Source of the DNA: Pseudomonadota bacterium
GTDB lineage: Bacteria; Pseudomonadota; Alphaproteobacteria; Rhodospirillales; Casp-alpha2
Reading direction: 5' to 3'
Length of the DNA: 6,100 bases
Assembly (NCBI GenBank): GCA_022563215.1
Contig: JADFNT010000018.1
Coordinates: 7,487-13,586 of the forward strand
The position numbers were made by a program, and so were the translations under genes. The notes below the pieces were generated by a model. It was not told the origin of the DNA. It did no database searches and was given only the letters and a program-made list of their open reading frames with translations. Position 1 is the stretch's first letter. Every line of letters starts with the position of its first letter. Positions 1-4,497 of the stretch are shown one piece after another.

Positions 1-180
1 AATTTTCACATATTACAGGAGACCGAACGGGGACACGAGGAAATGAACAGATTGTATCTTTGCCACGCCGTACCGTGAACCCAGATTTTTTGAACACCCT
101 AAATAGCAATACTGACTACAACACTACCCTTGAACTTTTGGGTTATAACAAATAGGAGCAGATATTTGATTGCCGACTAA
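1..180. other. AT-rich stretch with no recognisable gene
   Basis: No reading frame of convincing length or composition is visible on either strand. The only ATG with a good Shine-Dalgarno (GAGGAA before the ATG at 43) opens an 11-codon frame and stops. Base composition is clearly poorer in G+C than the genes further on. A small hairpin (CCGAC-TAAT-GTCGG, 173-186) sits at the left edge of the epimerase remnant. I see no tRNA-like fold, no transposase fragment and no strong promoter. Confidence 0.5.
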
Positions 181-282
181 TGTCGGTGGGATGCAACCTT
201 GGTACCGAAAACATCTCTTGCCGAAGGGCTTGCCCGCACCTACGAATGGTTTCTCGAAAACATGTCGGAATCTACCGACTGA
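181..282 (+). pseudogene. 3'-end remnant of an NAD-dependent sugar epimerase (GDP-fucose synthase-like tail)
   Basis: This reading frame is open from 181, just after an in-frame TAA at 178-180, to the TGA at 280-282. It encodes a ~33-residue tail with the core TSLAEGLARTYEWFLENM. The pattern SLxEGLxxTYxWF followed by a short polar end is the usual C-terminus of extended-SDR sugar epimerases such as GDP-L-fucose synthase and dTDP-glucose dehydratase-like proteins. The Rossmann domain and the SDR YxxxK site are absent, and in-frame stops lie upstream, so only the end of the gene survives. A second related tail lies at about 4402-4488. The family call rests on a short motif; that it is a decayed or cut coding end is fairly secure, but the exact sugar substrate cannot be told. 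Confidence 0.6.
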
Positions 283-453
283 TTGCCATTTAACGTATTT
301 CTTGGTTGAAGATCGTCAATTCATTGGGTGGAGTAGGCAAGGGAGGTTGATTCCTTTACAGCCCGGCCGGGAAAGGTTACTTGGTTACGCCGGTCAGGCG
401 GGCCTGATATGACTTTGAGGGTTTCAAACCCTGACGGACGGGACGAGGGGACA
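283..453 (+). promoter_or_regulatory. Leader of the radical SAM gene, with several inverted repeats
   Basis: This non-coding stretch holds three compact inverted repeats: CCCGGCCGGG (362-371), TCAGG-CGGG-CCTGA (394-407), and AGGGTTT-C-AAACCCT (418-432), which lies 21 nt before the chosen start codon. A GGTTAC direct repeat (375-380 and 383-388) is also present. No good sigma-70 -35/-10 pair stands out. The repeat at 418-432 could be an operator or a translation-modulating hairpin. This is inference only, and GC-rich repeats of this length also occur by chance. Confidence 0.3.
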
Positions 454-456
454 ATG
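448..456 (+). promoter_or_regulatory. Ribosome binding site deciding the radical SAM start
   Basis: GAGGGG ends four bases before ATG 454, whereas the upstream in-frame ATG at 409 has only a lone AGG about ten bases away. This favours the shorter protein. Confidence 0.55.
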
Positions 457-1944
457 GCTGAAGCGGTTGATGTTCTTTTTGTCAATCCGGGTGATCGCCA
501 GCAGATTTACCAGGATCTAGGCGACGAATTTTGCGGCATCGAACCGCCGGCGTTCGCCGCCCTTTTCGCCACATATCTTCGTCAAAAAGGTCTGGGGGCC
601 GCCCTGATCGATGGCCCGGCCTTCAACATGTCGGCGGCTGAAATCGCCAACAGCGCGATTGACGATTTTCAGGCCAGGCTGATCGTCATCGTGGTCTACG
701 GCAATCAGCCGTCTGCGTCGTCCCAGACCATGACCTCGGCCGGCGCCGTCGCCCGCCACATCAAGGACGGCAACCCCGATGCCCGCATCCTGATGACGGG
801 AACCCACCTCGCGGCCCTGCCCGAACGCACCATGCTCGAAGAACCCATCGATTTCGTTTGTGATCTTGAGGGGCCGGTGACAATTCACAAAACCTTCGAG
901 GCGCTCAAGGCAGGCGGCGAGTCCTTTGCCGATGTGCCGAGCCTGTGGTGGCGGGACGAGGGCCGGATCATCAAGCCGCGCAGCGCCGAGCCCCTGATAA
1001 CCGACCTTGACCGCGAAATGCCCGGTATTGCCTGGGACCTGTTGCCGATGGACCGGTACCGATCCCATAACTGGCATGCCTTCGATGACCTGGAAGACCG
1101 GTCCTATGCGTCCATGCACACGAGCCTGGGGTGCCCGTATAAGTGTTCGTTTTGCTGCATCAACGCGCCGTTCGGCAAATCGGCCTACCGGATGTGGTCG
1201 CCACGGGTCGTGGTCGATGAAATCGTCCATCTTGTGGAGACCTACGGCGTCAAGAACATAAAATTCGTCGATGAGATGTTTGTCCTCAACAAGCGTCATG
1301 TGATGGAGATTTGCGATCTCCTGATTGAACGGGATTTGGGTGTCAACATCTGGGCCTACGCCCGCGTCGATACGGTCCAGGACCAGTTTCTGGATAAGCT
1401 CAAGGCGGCCGGGTTTAATTGGCTGTGCCTGGGCATCGAAAGCGCCAGCGACAACGTCCGCGACGGCGCCAAAAAGAAGTTCGAGAACGAGGACATCATA
1501 GACGTCGTGCGGCGCATTCAAGACGCCGGCATTTACGTCCTCGGCAATTTTATTTTCGGTCTTCCCGACGACACCATGGAACGGATGCAGTCGACCCTGG
1601 ACCTGGCGCTGGAACTGAACTGCGAATTCGCCAATTTTTATTCCGCCATGGCCTATCCCGGGTCTCCCCTGTATGCCGAGGCGGCCGCCAGCGGCGGCGA
1701 ACTGCCGAGCAGCTGGCATCAATTCTCGCAACACGCCTATGATACCCTGCCGCTGGCCAACGCGCATTGCACCTCGGCCGATATATTGGAGTTCCGCGAC
1801 CAGGCCTGGCAAACCTATTTCACCGATTCAAATTACCTGTCGATGGTCCGGCGCACCTTTGGTGATGGCGTCGTCGACCATATTGAACGGATGGTCAAAA
1901 TTCCGTTGCCGCGCCGCATCGTCGAGGAAAAAAACGCCGCCTAA
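454..1944 (+). CDS. Radical SAM protein with N-terminal cobalamin (B12)-binding-type domain
   Basis: This is a 496-residue cytosolic protein. Residues ~7-150 form a Rossmann-like B12-binding-type domain that begins VLFVNPGD but lacks the classic DxHxxG cobalamin motif, as many radical SAM relatives do. The radical SAM core starts at Cys227-x3-Cys231-x2-Cys234 (TSLGCPYKCSFCC), which would bind the 4Fe-4S cluster and S-adenosylmethionine. It continues with strands such as IKFVDEMF and LGIESAS, then a helical C-terminal segment. Members of this BchE-like class perform methylations, ring formations and other radical chemistry; those in envelope-glycan loci are mostly uncharacterised. I chose ATG 454 because GAGGGG lies just upstream and the domain begins directly after it. 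An in-frame ATG at 409 would add 15 residues with a poorer ribosome site. The gene appears complete. Substrate is unknown; class call is firm. Confidence 0.9.
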   Translation: MAEAVDVLFVNPGDRQQIYQDLGDEFCGIEPPAFAALFATYLRQKGLGAALIDGPAFNMSAAEIANSAIDDFQARLIVIVVYGNQPSASSQTMTSAGAVARHIKDGNPDARILMTGTHLAALPERTMLEEPIDFVCDLEGPVTIHKTFEALKAGGESFADVPSLWWRDEGRIIKPRSAEPLITDLDREMPGIAWDLLPMDRYRSHNWHAFDDLEDRSYASMHTSLGCPYKCSFCCINAPFGKSAYRMWSPRVVVDEIVHLVETYGVKNIKFVDEMFVLNKRHVMEICDLLIERDLGVNIWAYARVDTVQDQFLDKLKAAGFNWLCLGIESASDNVRDGAKKKFENEDIIDVVRRIQDAGIYVLGNFIFGLPDDTMERMQSTLDLALELNCEFANFYSAMAYPGSPLYAEAAASGGELPSSWHQFSQHAYDTLPLANAHCTSADILEFRDQAWQTYFTDSNYLSMVRRTFGDGVVDHIERMVKIPLPRRIVEEKNAA

Positions 1945-1955
1945 TCAAGGTCCCG

Positions 1956-1995
1956 CGGGCCGCCTGGCCGGCGCCGCCCGTTACCGGTATTTTTT
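1956..1995 (+). terminator. Possible intrinsic terminator between convergent genes
   Basis: A GC-rich hairpin can form from 1956-1964 with 1970-1980 (CGGGC+CGCC against GGCG+GCCCG, two-base bulge, five-base loop). It is followed nine bases later by T6 at 1990-1995. The gap between stem and T-run is longer than in a textbook terminator, but a small TACCGGTA palindrome (1982-1989) directly abuts the T-run. It lies 11 bases after the radical SAM stop codon. Further right, CTCGG/CCGAG (2014-2018/2028-2032) could form a weak stem serving the opposite-strand operon. Confidence 0.35.
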
Positions 1996-2037
1996 GAATT
2001 TCACGTGACTTCCCTCGGGGTCGTTGTCCGAGACCAA

Positions 2038-2790
2038 TTATTCGGCCGCATCCGAATCCGCCGTGTCTATGGTGTACCCTGCGGCGGAAGCATCGTCATG
2101 GAACATCCGCACCGTTTCCCGCGAAAAAACGCCAAGGTCCTTGCCGACGCTTGACAGCTTCTTCAGCATGTCGTTGGAGACGGTGATGATGTGGCATCCG
2201 ACTTCGTCGGCCTGGAAGATATTCAACAGCTCGCGCGGGCTGGCCCACATCAGTTCCGATTTCGGCTTCGCCTTGGCGATGTCGACGGCGCTTTTCATAT
2301 GCGGGATCGGGTCGCGCCCGGTGTCGGCGACCCGCCCGGCGAAGACCGACAGGATGGCCGGCGTGCCGGGATCGAGGACGCCGACGATCTCTTCGACCTG
2401 TTGCAACGTGAACATGGCGGTGACGTTGAGAGCAACCCCCTTGCCCGAAAGCTTCTCGACCAAAGGGGCGGCGCTTTCGCCCTTGGTGTTGGTGATCGGA
2501 ATCTTGACATTGACGTTCGGCCCCCAAGACGCGATTTCCATCGCCTGGCGCTCCATTTCGTCGAACTCGTCGGCGAAGACCTCGAACGAAATGGGAAGGT
2601 CGGTGACGATCTTGAGCGCGTCGAGCGCGAAGGCCTTGTAGTCGTCGACCCCGGCCTTGCGCATCAGCGTCGGGTTGGTGGTGAAGCCCTGGATCAGGGG
2701 CTCCTGGGACATCTCGCGGATTCCCTCCAGATCGGCGCCGTCGGCGAAAATCTTGATGCTCAAGTCACTGAGGAGAGGAGGATTCGTCAT
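2038..2790 (-). CDS. Transaldolase / fructose-6-phosphate aldolase (TalC)-family protein
   Basis: This is a 250-residue cytosolic class I aldolase of the short transaldolase family. Family members transfer or release a dihydroxyacetone unit between sugar phosphates, linking fructose-6-phosphate, erythrose-4-phosphate and sedoheptulose-7-phosphate. Visible landmarks are FADGADL (15-21), TTNPTL (37-42), Schiff-base Lys96 in NVKIPIT, NVTAMFTLQQ (122-131), SVFAGRVADTGRDP (148-161), WASPRELLN (182-190) and GCHIITVSNDMLKKL (198-212). Length is slightly above the ~215-220 of FSA/TalC and well below classical ~320-residue transaldolases. It begins 14 bases after the stop of the phosphatase gene, so the two are probably one operon; the ribosome site (ACAGG) is weak. 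Next to a GmhB-like phosphatase it may supply heptose or another sugar phosphate for glycan synthesis rather than central metabolism; that role is inferred. Aldolase versus transaldolase activity cannot be decided here. Confidence 0.9.
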   Translation of the reverse strand: MTNPPLLSDLSIKIFADGADLEGIREMSQEPLIQGFTTNPTLMRKAGVDDYKAFALDALKIVTDLPISFEVFADEFDEMERQAMEIASWGPNVNVKIPITNTKGESAAPLVEKLSGKGVALNVTAMFTLQQVEEIVGVLDPGTPAILSVFAGRVADTGRDPIPHMKSAVDIAKAKPKSELMWASPRELLNIFQADEVGCHIITVSNDMLKKLSSVGKDLGVFSRETVRMFHDDASAAGYTIDTADSDAAE

Positions 2791-2804
2791 AACCTGTTCA
2801 TTAC

Positions 2805-3368
2805 CTATTCAATGGCGTTGTCTTCAAGGGCCAGGATAAAATCCCTCGCTTCGGCAAGGGAATGGACCCTTTTATCCGCGTCATCAGGGGATTGTTCCCG
2901 ATACCCCCGGTCAATGAAGATGGTAAAACACCCCGCCGCGTTTCCCGCCTCGATGTCGCTTTTGCGGTCCCCGACAACATAGCTTTGGGATAGGTCTAAA
3001 TCAAACTCCCTCGCCGCCTCGATCAGCATGCCGGGCTTCGGTTTCCTGCATGCGCATCCCTCCGTTTGCGAATGATAACAGACCTTGACCGCCGTCAAGG
3101 GCAGGGTCTGTTGCAGAATCCGGTTCATTTCCTCGACCACCGAGCGTTCGACAAGGCCGTTGCCGACGTCCGGCTGATTGGTGAAAACCAGCAATGGAAA
3201 CCCGGCCTCGGCCAAATCCCTGGTCACGCCCCCGGATTCGGGAAGAATCTCGAATTCCTCAATCGTTCTTGCGGCATAGGGCTTGCCGTCACCGACGAGG
3301 CTGCGGACCAAAACCCCGTCGCGATCGAAAAATACCGCCTTTTTCATCGTTCCCCGCTGTTCCGCCAT
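2805..3368 (-). CDS. HAD-IIIA phosphatase, GmhB-like (heptose-1,7-bisphosphate 7-phosphatase / histidinol-phosphatase family)
   Basis: This is a 187-residue cytosolic phosphatase with the full HAD signature: nucleophile and acid Asp15/Asp17 in FFDRDGVL, motif II VFTNQP (Thr63), motif III lysine within CRKPKPGM, and motif IV VVGDRKSD (Asp134, Asp138). The zinc-loop ligands typical of the GmhB/HisB-N branch are present as Cys97-x-His99 and Cys105-x-Cys107, with a loop shorter than in E. coli GmhB. GmhB removes the C7 phosphate from heptose 1,7-bisphosphate on the way to nucleotide-activated heptose. The short-loop variant is common in glycan loci, and its true substrate may differ. It is first in an operon with the downstream transaldolase. 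ATG 3368 has GGAAGGG about ten bases upstream; an alternative ATG at 3347 gives MKKAVFFDRDG, which fits the usual family start and has GGGGA close by. Fold is firm, substrate uncertain. Confidence 0.85.
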   Translation of the reverse strand: MAEQRGTMKKAVFFDRDGVLVRSLVGDGKPYAARTIEEFEILPESGGVTRDLAEAGFPLLVFTNQPDVGNGLVERSVVEEMNRILQQTLPLTAVKVCYHSQTEGCACRKPKPGMLIEAAREFDLDLSQSYVVGDRKSDIEAGNAAGCFTIFIDRGYREQSPDDADKRVHSLAEARDFILALEDNAIE

Positions 3369-3395
3369 GGCGAATTACCCTTCCGCCCCAAGCGG

Positions 3396-3410
3396 TCCGC
3401 CGAAGGCGGA
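3396..3410 (-). promoter_or_regulatory. Stable leader hairpin upstream of the phosphatase gene
   Basis: TCCGCC-TTC-GGCGGA (minus-strand reading) is a perfect six-pair stem with a three-base loop. It lies about 28 bases before the phosphatase start codon and has no T-run after it. It could slow decay or modulate translation of the operon mRNA. Function is unproven. Confidence 0.3.
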
Positions 3411-3426
3411 TATGAGTGTTCAAATT

Positions 3427-3456
3427 TTGACAGGATTGGGAATTCATATTTAAAAT
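3427..3456 (+). promoter_or_regulatory. Candidate upstream plus-strand promoter
   Basis: A perfect TTGACA (3427-3432) is followed 18 bases later by TAAAAT (3451-3456, five of six consensus bases). It would start transcription near 3463, about 105 bases before the antitoxin gene. A better placed promoter lies at 3520-3548, so this one may be secondary or accidental. Confidence 0.35.
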
Positions 3457-3471
3457 TCAACATAATTTCAA
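3443..3471 (-). promoter_or_regulatory. Candidate promoter for the phosphatase-transaldolase operon
   Basis: On the minus strand, TTGAAA (3471-3466) and TATGAA (3448-3443) are separated by 17 bases, a plausible but imperfect sigma-70 pair. The resulting leader of roughly 65 bases would contain the hairpin TCCGCC-TTC-GGCGGA (3410-3396). The site overlaps a plus-strand candidate promoter, so one or both may be fortuitous in this AT-rich island. Confidence 0.3.
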
Positions 3472-3518
3472 TGCCGTCAAAACGATAAGAGGATTGATTG
3501 TTACTTGTTTACTTTCTT

Positions 3519-3548
3519 TGTGACACGTCACAGTGTAGGATGTATATT
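3519..3548 (+). promoter_or_regulatory. Promoter and palindromic operator of the toxin-antitoxin cassette
   Basis: GTGACA (3520-3525) and TATATT (3543-3548) each match five of six sigma-70 consensus bases and are exactly 17 bases apart. Transcription would begin near 3555, giving a very short leader. The inverted repeat TGTGAC-AC-GTCACA (3519-3532) covers the -35 element, so a protein bound there would block RNA polymerase. This is the arrangement expected for an autoregulated toxin-antitoxin operon. The half-site TGTGA also resembles CRP/FNR-family sites, but the spacing between TGTGA and TCACA is four rather than the six bases of CRP. Confidence 0.6.
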
Positions 3549-3568
3549 GCAAACTAGGACTATTGCCG

Positions 3569-4039
3569 ATGGCAACGACAGCAGCCGAACGTCAGCGAAA
3601 GCGCCGAAGAAAACTCCGCGATCAAGGCATCATAGACATGACGGTGAAAGTGCCATTGGCGACAAAACCCGCTATGCGTAAACTGGCGACGGCTCTCCGC
3701 GAGAACCCCAATTATCCTATCGCCGCCAACCGTCTGGCTCCAACCGCTCGAGCCCTGAAAAGCATTCAGCAAAATCTAATCACCGCCGGTGTCGATCGTG
3801 TCGCGATTTTTGGCAGCACGGCTCGCGGGGAAGATCGCCCGGACAGTGACATCGATATCTTTATCGATTTCGATTCGAAAAAAATCGGAGGACTGTTTGG
3901 TTACGTGACCGTCATCGGGATCATCGAGAAATCCATCCAACGAACTTTTCCCAACGTCGATGTGGACGTCGCCGATCACCAAACAATGAAGCCGCGCCTT
4001 CGAAAAAATGCCGAGGCGGAGGCTCTTTATGTCTTCTGA
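3569..4039 (+). CDS. mntA: MNT-type nucleotidyltransferase antitoxin (MntA-like) with an N-terminal RHH-like segment
   Basis: This is a 156-residue protein. Residues ~72-135 form a minimal nucleotidyltransferase domain with Gly82-Ser83-x10-Asp94-x-Asp96 (FGSTARGEDRPDSDIDIFID) and a later candidate acidic residue in VDVDVAD (132 or 134). In studied MntA-HepT pairs the antitoxin neutralises the HEPN RNase by adding AMP to a tyrosine near its active site. Residues 1-48 are an unusual addition: a very basic stretch (RQRKRRRKLRDQG), a short strand (DMTVKVP) and a helix ending ATALREN, which resembles small ribbon-helix-helix antitoxins and suggests DNA binding. ATG 3569 is chosen because AGGA lies nine bases upstream; a TTG at 3563 is too close to it. 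Its end overlaps the toxin start by 11 bases. MNT assignment is firm; the DNA-binding role is inference. Confidence 0.85.
   Translation: MATTAAERQRKRRRKLRDQGIIDMTVKVPLATKPAMRKLATALRENPNYPIAANRLAPTARALKSIQQNLITAGVDRVAIFGSTARGEDRPDSDIDIFIDFDSKKIGGLFGYVTVIGIIEKSIQRTFPNVDVDVADHQTMKPRLRKNAEAEALYVF
4018..4031 (+). promoter_or_regulatory. Ribosome binding site deciding the HEPN toxin start
   Basis: GGAGG (4018-4022) lies six bases before ATG 4029, an ideal spacing inside the end of the antitoxin gene. An upstream in-frame ATG at 4008 lacks a comparable site, so the seven extra residues it would add are probably not made. Confidence 0.65.
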
Positions 4040-4388
4040 ACATGTGGCGCGGCGTTTGGCGGATATTCTTGAAAACATCGAACGGATCGAAAATCACGTC
4101 AGGGGAACGACGAAAACGAAATTTCTTGACGATGACCTTTTGAACGATGGGGTTGAACGATGCCTGGAACGGATCGCGGAAGCGGCTCGAAAAATTGGTG
4201 ATCGTTTTGATGATCAATATACGGATATAAACCTTCATGCGTTGCGGCGCCTCGGGAGCATGCTCCGTCACGACTACGATTCCATGCGACCGGAACTGAT
4301 TTGGGATTTTGTAAAAAACGAACTCCCAAAACTAAAAAAGATGGCCAAGACCGAACGCAAGGTTGCCGAAGACCATAATGATGAATGA
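4029..4388 (+). CDS. hepT: HEPN-domain RNase toxin (HepT-like, DUF86-type)
   Basis: This is a 119-residue, mostly helical protein. The C-terminal half carries the HEPN nuclease signature LRRLGSMLRHDYDSM, with Arg74-x6-His81 and the HxY extension His81-Asp-Tyr83. In HepT toxins the Arg and His cut RNA, and the nearby Tyr is the residue AMPylated by the partner MntA. The 11-base overlap with the MNT gene shows translational coupling and supports a functional pair, antitoxin first. The tail is rich in Lys and Glu. The cassette is less G+C-rich than the metabolic genes around it, and a decayed epimerase end follows immediately, so it was probably acquired by transfer. The ORF is full length with catalytic residues intact. 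RNA target is unknown. Confidence 0.85.
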   Translation: MSSEHVARRLADILENIERIENHVRGTTKTKFLDDDLLNDGVERCLERIAEAARKIGDRFDDQYTDINLHALRRLGSMLRHDYDSMRPELIWDFVKNELPKLKKMAKTERKVAEDHNDE

Positions 4389-4401
4389 TGGGCATCTATG
4401 A

Positions 4402-4488
4402 CCACTATCTCGAATCGATTCGAATGCCGAGGGGCTTGCCCGGACCCACGAATGGTTCCTCGAAAACGTCGCCGACGATGCCGCGTAG
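4402..4488 (+). pseudogene. Second 3'-end remnant of an NAD-dependent sugar epimerase
   Basis: After an in-frame TGA at 4399-4401 a frame runs to TAG 4486-4488. Its recognisable part, EGLARTHEWFLENVADDAA (4429-4485), is the same tail as at 181-282. Over 39 bases (4429-4467 against 223-261) I count 35 identities, and three of the four differences are silent (the fourth is Tyr to His), as expected if both were once coding. The residues before Glu no longer resemble the family, so the break lies near 4410-4428, where a perfect 14-base palindrome sits. The stop is nine bases before the heparinase ATG, so an intact epimerase gene probably once preceded heparinase in the same operon. Confidence 0.6.
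4410..4423. repeat. Perfect 14-base palindrome at the epimerase breakpoint
   Basis: TCGAATCGATTCGA reads identically on both strands. It lies between the HEPN stop codon and the recognisable part of the epimerase remnant. No T-run follows, so it is not an obvious terminator. It could be a regulatory site, a recombination point or the end of the inserted cassette. No matching copy was seen at the left side of the cassette. Confidence 0.5.
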
Positions 4489-4497
4489 GTCCCCGTA

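Noticed and set aside
170..412. 80-codon plus-strand frame with a TTG start
   Set aside because: It has no ribosome site, and its middle part (KGLPAPTNGFSKT) is only the shifted reading of the epimerase tail. The rest has no family character.
517..1812. Long (431-codon) minus-strand frame inside the radical SAM gene
   Set aside because: It is an antisense shadow of a GC-rich gene. It has no family motifs, while the plus frame has a complete radical SAM signature.
2024..2982. Plus-strand frames across the transaldolase gene
   Set aside because: They are antisense to a gene with intact aldolase motifs on the minus strand.
3469..4429. AATGCCG present on both sides of the toxin-antitoxin cassette (near 3469 and 4423) as a possible target-site duplication
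   Set aside because: A seven-base match over a kilobase is easily chance, and no inverted terminal repeats or transposase accompany it.
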